Source: an uncultured Blautia sp. | GTDB taxonomy: Bacteria; Bacillota; Clostridia; Lachnospirales; Lachnospiraceae | DNA length: 64,000 nucleotides | Direction of reading: 5' to 3' | Assembly: GCA_946557785.1 (NCBI GenBank) | Contig: CAMNTH010000005.1 | Location: 62,001 to 126,000, forward strand | Shown here: piece after piece, positions 10,401-18,084 of the stretch | Numbering within the stretch: position 1 is the first letter of the stretch | Layout: every line of letters begins with the position of its first letter | Made by a program: the position numbers and the translations under genes | The notes under the pieces: generated by a model | What the model saw: the letters and a program-made list of their open reading frames with translations, nothing else | Databases searched by the model: none | What the model was told of the DNA's origin: nothing

Positions 10401-10994
10401 CTGCTGTTTCAAAGAAATCTGTACAGGCTTTTTTTTGCCCATGCCAATCAGAAATTCCTCCAGATTCTGATAGGTTACAGGCTGTACGCTAAGCCCGTCA
10501 TACAAAGCTTTTTCCTTTGTTGTTTCCTGTCTCATTATCATAGAAAAAGATTTTTCTTTAAAAAGACGATAGGCTTCCCGGAAATCCCTCCGGGCAATCT
10601 GACAGAACGCTTCCATATCAAAAACCTCTCCCTGGGAGCTTGTGATCTGTTCCTTCTGTGTTTTTACATGGAATGGAATCCTGTGTTCCCCAATATTGGT
10701 AGTAAAGCAAAGCCATCCGTCCAAAACCTCTCCCGGTTCCATTCCTACACCATCCACCCCATAGGGAATACAAATGGTTGTTCCCTGGAATCTTCTGCTT
10801 CCGGTCACTACCCGTCTGCTGGAAGAAGTGATATATCCCTGAATCTGCCGGTTCTGCGCAGTTCCAAAATGCAGCTCCCCGCGCATCGTCTCCCCGGCTT
10901 TTAAGGTTACCTCTATCTTATCCTGAGAAAACAGAAGGTCCGGATTCTCATATTCAAATTTTCCATTTAACAATTGCTCTATCTTCTTCTTCAA
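7446..10994 (-). CDS. Large DUF5717-type protein
   Basis: A very long cytosolic-looking protein (1182 residues, no signal peptide or clear membrane span). Residues 1-300 are beta-rich and read like one or more Ig-like or sandwich domains. The remainder is helical and repeat-like, with many Tyr/Leu-spaced segments resembling TPR or other solenoid units. The opening LNGKFEYENPDL fits the DUF5717 family as I remember it in Lachnospiraceae. The start is TTG at 10994 with GGGAG eight bases upstream; no ATG is near. It follows the diguanylate cyclase gene by 11 bp and overlaps the Hsp70-like gene by 8 bp. A scaffold role is only an inference. Confidence 0.8.
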   Translation of the reverse strand: MKKKIEQLLNGKFEYENPDLLFSQDKIEVTLKAGETMRGELHFGTAQNRQIQGYITSSSRRVVTGSRRFQGTTICIPYGVDGVGMEPGEVLDGWLCFTTNIGEHRIPFHVKTQKEQITSSQGEVFDMEAFCQIARRDFREAYRLFKEKSFSMIMRQETTKEKALYDGLSVQPVTYQNLEEFLIGMGKKKPVQISLKQQGAEFYEVRESVQESFDIHKSGWGHLRLDVEIRGAFLEVERRVVTEEEFIGSSYRVEYVLHKELLGDGNQFGQIILRSPYQELVYPVIASKGMKPSINIGAMEKKHRAAMFRDYLEYRSGKMDFKTWAGSTHFELNQLQEAGCDYPEYQMAEAFLLYKEDDRAGALEILKKYQSRTYSGDDLELEGFYLYLCCLTGSYRDNGQALRKIQSFYMQKPSSVMLMWILLRMDGELHRTPSRAVFMLEEQFEKGCASPLLYLEAWNYIRSDMSLLHRISRFWIQVFLYAGKNGLLTEELVMRFAYLSGYEKNFNKSFYRALEMGYEAFPTDDTLEAICKYIIKENPRRPEYFKWFSLAVKQGLRITRLYEYYVETLDTTYQRELPKPLLMYFTYNDNTLGDSRKAFLYANVAAYKEKEPGTYENYKDTMKSFAMQKLREGRMNENYAALYQEFCMEPSDASEAQAAARAMFTCRLYCDDKKIRQVIVRHHQMAKEEVYPCIQGVAYPRIYTEDAVILFQDDKQRRYASTVDYNVTDLMDERELLSHVLEKGVAEPGILLHYCENTALNQDNLEIFQKLVQSQAYTEVYRKSIRKKILDYYAGHVQGEDLDDYLKSMDFREYALVDRKILLEVLISRRFFQQAMGLIEEFGCEGVDMGSLLKLTSRMILEKEMEEDEELLALADVVYRAGKYDEVILHYLMKYRFGSIDDLFAIWKSAKGFDMDTYELEERILGLLIFTSDYRKDGELIFQSYAKQAGKERMIGAYLTLVSYGIFVKDYSMSTFVREWLEIAYERKWPVNRICRMALLKALSKEKDDKSRYEDMKRELLLECAKEGLVFSFFRRLSPELLSPYQLDDKTYVEYHTYPEAKVTLFYALDTGLGIDSGYKSEPLKNMYEGIFTKTFTLFYGESLHYYFKIEHEGKIQKTGERVITMNHVDAASVSKYQLINQMLSARRLDKEKEVAARMKQYLCQEQYVKEMFIIEKETKDE

Positions 10995-11005
10995 AATCTT
11001 TCTCC

Positions 11006-12511
11006 CTATTGTCCTTGCTTAAACTCTTTTGTCTGCTCTTGCTCCTCGCTCTGATATATGTAATAACCATCGCGTTCCCTGCGTTTCATTTCATACAGTG
11101 CACTGTCTGCACATTTATACAGCGTATGATAGCTGTATCCATGCTCCGGCGCATATGCGATTCCGATACTGCAGGTGATTTTCTGCTCCTCCATTCCCTT
11201 TATTTTCAGATTACGGATACGTTCCCCGAAATTTTCTGCATGAGAAGCTGCGGTTTCTTTGTCTCGGAGATTTTTCATAAAGACAACAAACTCGTCTCCT
11301 CCGATTCGGCCAATAATATCGCTGCTCCAGAATTCTTCTTTTAAGGTCCTTCCCACCTGCCGCAGAGCTTCATCCCCTGCCGCATGTCCATAAAGGTCAT
11401 TAATGGCTTTGAAATAGTCAATGTCCAGCATAAAAAATGCCTGAAAACGCTGACATTCTTCTTTGGAAAGCCAGTCTTCTATTTCCTGCTCTGTCCTCAG
11501 TTTATTATAAACTCCGGTAAGGGCATCTGTCTGCGCATATTCAAATAAATTCTTCTGACGTTTGCTGCTTGTATAGAGAAGCAGTAGTATAGACAGCAAA
11601 ATCCCCAGACCCAGCACAACCGACAAAATATATTCATAATGTTTTATGAAATTGTACTTTTCCATAGCCTTCTCACTGGATACCACATAACAGATCATCC
11701 ATTCGTTTGTGTCAAAGGGTTCATATGCAAGATAATAGCTGGTACTCCTGCTGGAAATCTTTATCCTGCCTTCTTTATGTACGGCAAAATCCTCCTGCAT
11801 CTGTCCCAGAATCTGATCCTTCGCAGCATCAAACTCCTGAAACATCTCAAAAATATTTTCGTCCTTTTCCAGTTTCCACTGCTCACGATCGCCGTCAAAG
11901 GAAACGATCGTTCCATATGCCGTTACAATAATGCAGGCGCCTTCTCCGTCATATATATCCTCAAACATCATATGGCTCAGCGCCCCTACATTATAAGAGC
12001 CGCCAAGTACACCAATGATTTTATCCTCTTTATAGATCGGAACACCCAGAATAATCCTGGTGTAGGAATCCACCTTGCTCTTCAGCGGGTCACTCAAAGT
12101 CCTGCTGCCTTTTATAGCATCCTGAAAATAGGAGCGGTTTGCAACATTCTTGACTACTCCGTTATCATAATGACTCTTTCCCTTCGCATCTATAATCGCA
12201 ACCCGCTCCAGCCCGCTTTTCTCCCGCAGATGACGGACCAGCTCCATATTGTTTTCCGTAAGCAGTTCCTCCTGCTCTCCAAGATAATCTGCAATGGACT
12301 CCAGATATTCAAACTGAATATCCATAATTGACTGAAAATGAAATGTCTGATGCGTCACATTTTTATGAATCGTGGATTCTACCTCCTGCTCCACGCGTTT
12401 CTGTACACAAAAGAAAAAAACAGCAATACTGAGCACCATAAATATGAAGAATCCAACAATTACCTTCAAATGTCCACGCAGATTAAGCTGCTGTATCTCT
12501 TTCTCATTCAT
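11006..12511 (-). CDS. Membrane diguanylate cyclase with extracytoplasmic Cache sensor
   Basis: Makes cyclic di-GMP from two GTP. The 501-residue protein has a membrane helix at about residues 15-36, an extracytoplasmic dCache-type sensor at about 40-285, a second helix at about 292-314 and a GGDEF domain from about 325 to the end. The catalytic GGDEF is intact at residues 404-408, with the DIDYFKAINDLYGH metal/GTP-binding region before it. The RxxD inhibitory site expected just upstream has Trp395 where Arg should be, so product inhibition through the classic I-site is probably lost. It is the first gene of the DUF5717 operon. Confidence 0.92.
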   Translation of the reverse strand: MNEKEIQQLNLRGHLKVIVGFFIFMVLSIAVFFFCVQKRVEQEVESTIHKNVTHQTFHFQSIMDIQFEYLESIADYLGEQEELLTENNMELVRHLREKSGLERVAIIDAKGKSHYDNGVVKNVANRSYFQDAIKGSRTLSDPLKSKVDSYTRIILGVPIYKEDKIIGVLGGSYNVGALSHMMFEDIYDGEGACIIVTAYGTIVSFDGDREQWKLEKDENIFEMFQEFDAAKDQILGQMQEDFAVHKEGRIKISSRSTSYYLAYEPFDTNEWMICYVVSSEKAMEKYNFIKHYEYILSVVLGLGILLSILLLLYTSSKRQKNLFEYAQTDALTGVYNKLRTEQEIEDWLSKEECQRFQAFFMLDIDYFKAINDLYGHAAGDEALRQVGRTLKEEFWSSDIIGRIGGDEFVVFMKNLRDKETAASHAENFGERIRNLKIKGMEEQKITCSIGIAYAPEHGYSYHTLYKCADSALYEMKRRERDGYYIYQSEEQEQTKEFKQGQ

Positions 12512-12551
12512 AACGCCTGATCCTTCTCATAATCGTTTTTTATACAATCTG

Positions 12552-12580
12552 ATACTAGCACACAACCCTTTTTTTGTAAA
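12552..12580 (-). promoter_or_regulatory. Promoter of the DGC-DUF5717 operon
   Basis: Minus strand TTTACA, 17-bp spacer, TAGTAT with a TGC extension in front of the -10 box, about 40 bp upstream of the diguanylate cyclase ATG. Confidence 0.6.
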
Positions 12581-12679
12581 GTGCTGCTCCATTTTCCCCC
12601 TTCATCTTATTTTCTTGGAAAAGCACGAAAAGCCAGTCCCCGGCATAGACTGTATAGAAATCCCCTTTGAGGTGAAGAT

Positions 12680-13309
12680 TTGAAGGCTTTTTTGAAACCT
12701 TTGACATCTGCTGAAGAAAAGTTCTATCTTCAACGTTACCAGGGGGGCGATTTGGAAGCAAGGCAAATCCTGATAGAGCGGAATCTCCGCCTGGTAGCCC
12801 ACGTAGTAAAAAAATATCAGGGCACAGACGAGGATCTGGACGATTTGATTTCCATCGGCACCATAGGACTCATCAAAGCGATCACCACCTTTGATGCAAA
12901 GAAAGCTACCAGGCTTTCCACCTATGCAGCCCGGTGCATTGATAATGAGCTTCTGATGATGCTTCGTTCCAAGAAGAAACATTCGAAAGAGGTGTCTCTT
13001 TATGACCCCATCGGTACGGATAAGGAGGGAAATGAGATCAACCTTTTGGATATTATTGAAAGTCCGCCGGTAGATGTAGTAGAAGATTATTCTACCAAAA
13101 ATGATATCCGGCTTTTAATGGAGTCATTGGAATCCGTTCTTTCACCCAAAGAATTCCAGGTAATCTGCTTCCGGTACGGGCTGTTGGGAAAAGACGAACA
13201 GACCCAGCGGGAAATTGCCAGGAATCTCCATATCAGCAGATCCTATGTATCACGGATCGAGAAAAATGCGCTGCAAAAACTGCGAACGCTTTTTCCAAGA
13301 GATTCTTAA
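12680..13309 (+). CDS. sigK: Sporulation sigma factor SigK, no pro-sequence
   Basis: Late mother-cell RNA polymerase sigma factor. The 209 residues contain region 2 (LIERNLRLVAHVVKKY, then DLISIGTIGLIKA) and region 4 with its helix-turn-helix (TQREIARNLHISRSYVSRIEK). The start is TTG at 12680 with GAGGTG upstream; no ATG fits. The N-terminus begins at the position of mature B. subtilis SigK (the PLTSAEEK segment), so the roughly 20-residue inhibitory pro-sequence of the Bacillus protein is absent. The reading frame is continuous, with no skin-type insertion. The gene stands alone, divergent from the diguanylate cyclase operon and convergent with trhP. Confidence 0.9.
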   Translation: MKAFLKPLTSAEEKFYLQRYQGGDLEARQILIERNLRLVAHVVKKYQGTDEDLDDLISIGTIGLIKAITTFDAKKATRLSTYAARCIDNELLMMLRSKKKHSKEVSLYDPIGTDKEGNEINLLDIIESPPVDVVEDYSTKNDIRLLMESLESVLSPKEFQVICFRYGLLGKDEQTQREIARNLHISRSYVSRIEKNALQKLRTLFPRDS

Positions 13310-13315
13310 GGCACA

Positions 13316-13370
13316 AAAATCCCCGAGCCCCTGTGTTCAGAAAATACAGGGCACCCGGGGAATCTTTTTT
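13316..13370. terminator. Bidirectional terminator between sigK and trhP
   Basis: A CCCCGAGCCCCTGT arm pairs with an ACAGGGCACCCGGGG arm. It is flanked by CTTTTTT on the plus strand and by a T run on the minus strand, so it can stop both convergent transcripts. Confidence 0.85.
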
Positions 13371-13382
13371 CATGTTTCTTTT

Positions 13383-14609
13383 TTACTTTTCTCCTCTTCG
13401 AAGAATGTCATATACTTCAATTCCTTCCCCAAGGTCCACAAACAGCTTCTGCTGGGGATGGGGGGCGCTTTGAACAGAATTGCCTTCCTCATCATAAATT
13501 GCCCGGACCTCCGCCAGAAGATTCCTGCCGTCCGGCTTCATGATCTCGATCATCTCACCCACTGTAAACTTATTTCTCTGGGTAATCTGCACATAGCCCC
13601 GTTCATCTAAATCTTCCGCATATCCCAGATAAGTATACTCCTTTACATAGGTGTTGCTGTCATAAATCTGCGTATTCTCATCAGGCTTTCCATAGAAAAA
13701 GCCTGTGGTAAACTGACGGTAGGTACAATTAGAAATCTGCTCCTTGTACCATTCCATATTTGCCTGATATTTCTGCGGGCTTTCCAGATAATCATCTATG
13801 GCTTTGCGGTAGGTTCTTGCCACTGTGGCTACATACAAAGCCGTTTTCATACGCCCTTCAATCTTCAGGCTGTCAATACCGCTTGTGAGAATATCATCCA
13901 TATGCTCGATCATACACAGATCTTTGGAGTTAAAAATATAAGTACCTCTCTCATTTTCAAATACAGGCATATACTCTCCCGGCCTTGTTTCTTCCACAAT
14001 GGAATACTTCCAGCGGCAGGGATGGGTGCAGGCACCCTGATTGGCGTCTCTGCCCACCAGGTAATTGCTCAGAAGGCACCGGCCAGAATAGGAAATGCAC
14101 ATAGCTCCATGGACAAATGTTTCGATTTCCATATCTTCCGGTATATGGGTGCGGATCTCCCGGATTTCCTCTAAAGACAGCTCCCTGGCTGTTACCACGC
14201 GCTTTGCGCCAAGCTGGTACCAGAAGCGGTATGTCTCATAATTTGTATTATTTGCCTGTGTACTGATATGGCGTTCAATCTCCGGACATATTTCTTTTGC
14301 ATAGGAAAAGATTCCCGGATCCGCAATAATAAGCCCATCCGGCTTAAGCTCCCTAAGCTCTCTAAGATACTCTTTTACCCCTTCCAGGTCATAATTATGA
14401 GCCAGGATATTAACAGTTACATAAACCCTGACTCCATGTTCATGAGCAAAAGTAATTCCCCCTTCCATTTCTTCCCTGGAAAAATTCTTCGCTTTGGCAC
14501 GCAGGCCAAACGCCTCTCCTCCGATATATACGGCATCAGCCCCAAATATAACAGCAATCTTTAAAACCTCCAGGCTGCTTGCCGGTACCAACAATTCTGG
14601 CTTTCTCAT
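13383..14609 (-). CDS. trhP: U32 family peptidase-like tRNA hydroxylation protein
   Basis: Member of the U32 'peptidase' family, whose characterised relatives (E. coli TrhP and RlhA, B. subtilis YrrN/YrrO) act in prephenate-dependent RNA hydroxylation rather than proteolysis. The 408-residue protein has the family core (PELLVPASSLEVLK start, GADAVYIGG). Its conserved cysteine cluster is CISYSGRC, then GACTHPCRW around residues 170-200, likely an iron-sulfur site. It follows trmR by 21 bp; in B. subtilis the same pair makes and methylates 5-hydroxyuridine in tRNA. Only one U32 gene is present, whereas B. subtilis has two in tandem. The exact RNA target is inferred from context. Confidence 0.85.
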   Translation of the reverse strand: MRKPELLVPASSLEVLKIAVIFGADAVYIGGEAFGLRAKAKNFSREEMEGGITFAHEHGVRVYVTVNILAHNYDLEGVKEYLRELRELKPDGLIIADPGIFSYAKEICPEIERHISTQANNTNYETYRFWYQLGAKRVVTARELSLEEIREIRTHIPEDMEIETFVHGAMCISYSGRCLLSNYLVGRDANQGACTHPCRWKYSIVEETRPGEYMPVFENERGTYIFNSKDLCMIEHMDDILTSGIDSLKIEGRMKTALYVATVARTYRKAIDDYLESPQKYQANMEWYKEQISNCTYRQFTTGFFYGKPDENTQIYDSNTYVKEYTYLGYAEDLDERGYVQITQRNKFTVGEMIEIMKPDGRNLLAEVRAIYDEEGNSVQSAPHPQQKLFVDLGEGIEVYDILRRGEK

Positions 14610-14630
14610 TTTTTTCCTCCTAATGCCCCA

Positions 14631-15272
14631 TCATAGCTTCACACTCACTGCAGCCCCGTCCCCAAGAGGAAGGATACTAGTGAGAAGCAAAGGGCAATGC
14701 TTCAATTCAAAAAGATATTCCCGCATTCTTTTATAGATCGTACGGTTACGGCGCTCCACAAGATAATGGGATTCAATAATATCCCCCTCCTGCAGCACAT
14801 TATCTGACAAAAGCACACTGCCCTTATGCATCAGGCCCAGAACATCCGGCAGCCAGTTAATATACTGCCCCTTGGCTGCATCCATAAAAATAAGGTCAAA
14901 AGTCCCTTCCAGTTCTTTTAGATATGCTCCTGCATCTCCTTCCAGAAGAGTAATCTGGCCTTCCCTTCCCGCCCTTTTGAAATTCTCTTTTGCAATGGGG
15001 ATTCTTTTTTCATAATTTTCAATCGTGGTAATGTGCAGATCCGGCGGACCATACTGACAAATAAGAAGTGTGGAGAAGCCTATGGCTGTCCCCACCTCCA
15101 GAACCCGCTTCGGTCTGTGAATTGCCAGAAGCACTTTTATGAAGCTTTGCATTTCTTTTCGGATAATGGGAATACGTCCTAAATGGGCATCCTGCTCCAG
15201 CTCCTCCAAAAATGGGGTGTTCCCCAAATCCAGTGAATTGATATAGGTCCGCATTCTTTCTTCCACGATCAC
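14631..15272 (-). CDS. trmR: tRNA 5-hydroxyuridine O-methyltransferase (YrrM/TrmR type)
   Basis: SAM-dependent methyltransferase of the class I O-methyltransferase fold (213 residues). Motif I is VLEVGTAIGFSTL, with IFMDAAKGQYINW further on. The family was first annotated as caffeoyl-CoA/catechol O-methyltransferase; B. subtilis TrmR methylates 5-hydroxyuridine at tRNA position 34. The start is a GTG at 15272 that overlaps the stop of the upstream MltG-like gene as GTGA, and the protein then begins with the typical IVEER...YINSLD run. The overlap indicates translational coupling. Upstream in-frame TTG codons give no sensible N-terminus. The neighbouring trhP supports the tRNA role. Confidence 0.85.
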   Translation of the reverse strand: MIVEERMRTYINSLDLGNTPFLEELEQDAHLGRIPIIRKEMQSFIKVLLAIHRPKRVLEVGTAIGFSTLLICQYGPPDLHITTIENYEKRIPIAKENFKRAGREGQITLLEGDAGAYLKELEGTFDLIFMDAAKGQYINWLPDVLGLMHKGSVLLSDNVLQEGDIIESHYLVERRNRTIYKRMREYLFELKHCPLLLTSILPLGDGAAVSVKL

Positions 15273-15670
15273 GATCCTGCCCCTCCCTGTTCTGCATCTC
15301 CGGCCAGAATTCCCATAATTCTGGTTGGCGTATATGCTGTACTCAATAAATATGTACCTGGACGCAGCTTGCCATTGTAATTGGATAATTTTTCTTGTAC
15401 ACAAAATACCAGGGCATCCTCGATCAGTCCCTTTCGCTCCAGAGTCTTGGCCATTTTATAAACCGAGGTATCTTCTTTAATAACCACTGTAACTTCCTGA
15501 CCCTCTCCGGGACTCATAGCCTGCTGATTAAAAATATTATACCCAAAACTATACGTTGTTTTCCCAAGCCAAAAGATCAAAACTACCACGCAGGTATAAA
15601 GGACGATCCTGAAGAATCCCCCTGCCACAACCACACCGGCTGCTCCGATACGTTCTCTTGTGTTACCCAT
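15269..15670 (-). CDS. MltG-like membrane protein lacking the catalytic domain
   Basis: A short (133-residue) relative of endolytic transglycosylase MltG. It has a cytoplasmic tail, one membrane helix at about residues 18-38 and a LysM-like MltG N-terminal domain (EDTSVYKMAKTLERKGLI, then GKLRPGTYLL). It stops there, so the roughly 200-residue catalytic domain with its glutamate is missing and the protein cannot be an active lytic transglycosylase. Position upstream of trmR-trhP matches B. subtilis yrrL-yrrM-yrrN. The ATG has GGAGGAATTT upstream. It is a clean ORF with a coupled downstream gene, so it is likely a true short form rather than a broken gene. Confidence 0.82.
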   Translation of the reverse strand: MGNTRERIGAAGVVVAGGFFRIVLYTCVVVLIFWLGKTTYSFGYNIFNQQAMSPGEGQEVTVVIKEDTSVYKMAKTLERKGLIEDALVFCVQEKLSNYNGKLRPGTYLLSTAYTPTRIMGILAGDAEQGGAGS

Positions 15671-15703
15671 AAATTCCTCCTTCTCAGTGCTGTCATCCGG
15701 TAT

Positions 15704-16042
15704 TTAAAGATAGGGTACATGTACATCAATCCCTTCTATCAATTCCTTGCATATGGTCTGTATCATCTTGCATAATGCAAGTTCTGCATCCAGATATGCA
15801 TTGACCTCCGGAATCCTGCGAAGCTCCGCAGACTCTTTAAAAATCTGTTCTGCAACATGAAAAAGATTATCGCTTCCGGCTTCATTCTGAAGCCGGAAAT
15901 TGTCTGCTCGGAACTGATCTACCCGTTGCAGGAGTTCCTGGTTCTTGCTGATAATCTCTTCCTGTTTCTTATATTCCCGATATACATCTGTCTTCTTGAT
16001 GACGGAAAGAAGTACTCTCAAATTTTTGTTGACTGCTTCCAT
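15704..16042 (-). CDS. YlbF/YmcA family protein
   Basis: A small helical protein (112 residues) of the YlbF/YmcA family. In B. subtilis, YlbF, YmcA and YaaT form a complex with iron-sulfur clusters that directs RNase Y processing and affects sporulation and competence. The ATG at 16042 lies 5 bp after the RNase J stop and has GGAGGCG upstream; the longer open frame would run into the RNase J gene. The sequence is charged and helical throughout (VYREYKKQEEII...LYRVDQF-type heptads). Placement directly after an RNase gene supports a role in RNA turnover. Confidence 0.8.
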   Translation of the reverse strand: MEAVNKNLRVLLSVIKKTDVYREYKKQEEIISKNQELLQRVDQFRADNFRLQNEAGSDNLFHVAEQIFKESAELRRIPEVNAYLDAELALCKMIQTICKELIEGIDVHVPYL

Positions 16043-16047
16043 GATAC

Positions 16048-17889
16048 TTACGCCTCCATAATGATCGGAAGAATCATAGGACTTCTCTTTGTACGCTTCC
16101 ATAGGAAATCGCTCAGTGCATCTTTTACCATGGTCTTAATCCTTCCCCAGTCAGTAATGTTTCTGGAAAGGCAGGCGTCTAACGCCTCTTCCACCACTTC
16201 TCTTGCATGATCCATCAGATCTTCGGACTCCCTTACATAAACAAACCCTCTGGATACAATATCAGGCCCTGCAAGTACTACATTACTGTGGCGTTCCAGG
16301 GTCATAACAACAATCATAATGCCGTCCTCTGCAAGATGCTGGCGATCCCGCAGCACAATGTTTCCTACGTCTCCTACCCCAAGGCCATCTACCAAGATTG
16401 CCCCTGTATGAACGGTTCCGGTTACCTCTGCGCTTTGTGAATCCAATTCCAGCACGTTCCCGGAAGAAAGAATAAAAATATTCTCTTTTGGAATTCCCAA
16501 ATCCTCTACCACATGCTTCTGGGCTGTAAGATGACGGTATTCCCCATGAACAGGAATGGCATATTTCGGGCGCACCAAAGAATAGATCAGTTTGATTTCC
16601 TCCTGACAGGCATGTCCGGAAACATGGGCATCCTGGAAGATAACCTTCGCCCCCTTCATGGAAAGCTCATTGATCACCTTGGAAACTGCTTTTTCATTGC
16701 CCGGAATGGGGTTTGAGCTGAAAATGATCGTATCGTTTGGCTTAATGGTAATTTTCCTATGAATGTTAGCGGCCATACGTGACAGGGCTGCCATGGATTC
16801 ACCCTGGCTTCCCGTGGTGATCAGGACCACCTGCTCGTCCGGATAATTCTTTACCTGATCAATCTCGATCAGCGTATTATCCGGAATGCGAAGATAACCA
16901 AGCTCTGAGGCCGTGGTAATGACATTTACCATGCTGCGCCCTTCCACTGCCACCTTTCTTCCAAAACGGTATGCCGTATTAATGATCTGCTGCACACGAT
17001 CCACATTGGATGCAAACGTGGCAATGATGATCCTGGAATTTTTGTGTTCATTGAACAAATTATCAAATACACGTCCTACAGTCCGTTCTGACATGGTAAA
17101 TCCCTGGCGCTCCGCATTTGTACTGTCGCACATCAGCGCCAGAACACCTTTTTTTCCAATTTCTGCAAAACGCTGCAGATCTATGGCATCTCCAAATACA
17201 GGAGTATAGTCCACTTTAAAGTCACCGGTATGCACTACGATACCTGCAGGGGAATAGATTGCAAGCGCAGATGCATCCTGGATGCTATGGTTGGTCTTTA
17301 TAAATTCAATGGAAAAATCACCCAGGTTAATCACCTGTCCGTGCTTTACTTCCTTTAGCTTTGTTGTACGTACAAGATTATGCTCTTTTAGCTTATTGGC
17401 GATCAGCCCGATAGTGAGCTTAGTAGAATAAATAGGAACATTAATGTCCTTCAGTACATAAGGCAGGGCTCCAATATGATCCTCATGTCCATGCGTAATC
17501 ACAAACCCCTTTACCTTCGAAATATTCTCTTTTAAATAAGTTACATCCGGAATTACCAAGTCAATTCCCAGCATATCATCTTCCGGAAAGGACAGCCCGC
17601 AGTCTACAACTACGATGCTCTCCTCATATTCAAATGCAGTAATATTCATTCCGATCTGTTCCAGACCGCCAAGCGGAATGATCTTCAGTCTGGATTCACT
17701 GTTCTTACGTCCCCTGCGTGAAACACTCTTAACCGGAGCCTTAAAAATAGGCTTGCTGTTTTTCTCCGGATATCTATTATTTTTAGGCTGCTGTTTGTAT
17801 CTGCTGTTTTTCTGTCTTGTTACCTGCTTTCTATCTGCAGCATTCTGAGTGCTGCTTTTTCTGTAACCTTCATTGTTCTCGTTCTTCAA
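16048..17889 (-). CDS. rnj: Ribonuclease J
   Basis: Metallo-beta-lactamase/beta-CASP nuclease for mRNA decay and rRNA maturation, with 5'-exonuclease and endonuclease activity. The 613-residue protein carries the zinc motif HGHEDHIG, later HTGDFKVD and HVSGHA, and the C-terminal domain. The first 60 residues are a basic, Lys/Arg/Asn-rich extension (about NSRYKQQPKNNRYPEK) longer than in B. subtilis RNase J1, perhaps for RNA binding. The start is best placed at TTG 17889, which has GGAGGT seven bases upstream; the GTG at 17904 has no site. The leader contains two inverted repeats. It is followed closely by ylbF. Confidence 0.93.
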   Translation of the reverse strand: MKNENNEGYRKSSTQNAADRKQVTRQKNSRYKQQPKNNRYPEKNSKPIFKAPVKSVSRRGRKNSESRLKIIPLGGLEQIGMNITAFEYEESIVVVDCGLSFPEDDMLGIDLVIPDVTYLKENISKVKGFVITHGHEDHIGALPYVLKDINVPIYSTKLTIGLIANKLKEHNLVRTTKLKEVKHGQVINLGDFSIEFIKTNHSIQDASALAIYSPAGIVVHTGDFKVDYTPVFGDAIDLQRFAEIGKKGVLALMCDSTNAERQGFTMSERTVGRVFDNLFNEHKNSRIIIATFASNVDRVQQIINTAYRFGRKVAVEGRSMVNVITTASELGYLRIPDNTLIEIDQVKNYPDEQVVLITTGSQGESMAALSRMAANIHRKITIKPNDTIIFSSNPIPGNEKAVSKVINELSMKGAKVIFQDAHVSGHACQEEIKLIYSLVRPKYAIPVHGEYRHLTAQKHVVEDLGIPKENIFILSSGNVLELDSQSAEVTGTVHTGAILVDGLGVGDVGNIVLRDRQHLAEDGIMIVVMTLERHSNVVLAGPDIVSRGFVYVRESEDLMDHAREVVEEALDACLSRNITDWGRIKTMVKDALSDFLWKRTKRSPMILPIIMEA

Positions 17890-17934
17890 TAATTGCACCT
17901 CCACGCTATTTGCTGTGCAATTTATTCTCTTTAC

Positions 17935-17949
17935 CGGATTCGGAATCCG
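17935..17949. repeat. 15-bp palindrome in the RNase J leader
   Basis: CGGATTCGGAATCCG is a perfect 7-bp palindrome around one central base, about 45 bp upstream of the RNase J start. It could be an operator or an RNA hairpin. Confidence 0.6.
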
Positions 17950-17961
17950 ATTCTTATTACC

Positions 17962-17992
17962 ATACCTGATACTTTCTCACGTCTCCAGGTAT
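17962..17992. repeat. Inverted repeat in the RNase J leader
   Basis: ATACCTG and CAGGTAT are exact complements separated by 17 bases. An alternative GATAC/GTATC pairing overlaps. Together with the palindrome next to it, this makes a structured leader without a T run. Confidence 0.55.
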
Positions 17993-18084
17993 CACCGATT
18001 TTTATATTTAGGGCATAAAAAATACCCGCACGGTCAAAAGCTTACCGGCAATAGAATAAATTGCCTGATTTATTGTTACGATTA

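Noticed and set aside
12640-12679. Sporulation-type -10 element (CATAGACT) before sigK
   Set aside because: There is no convincing matching -35 element at the right distance.
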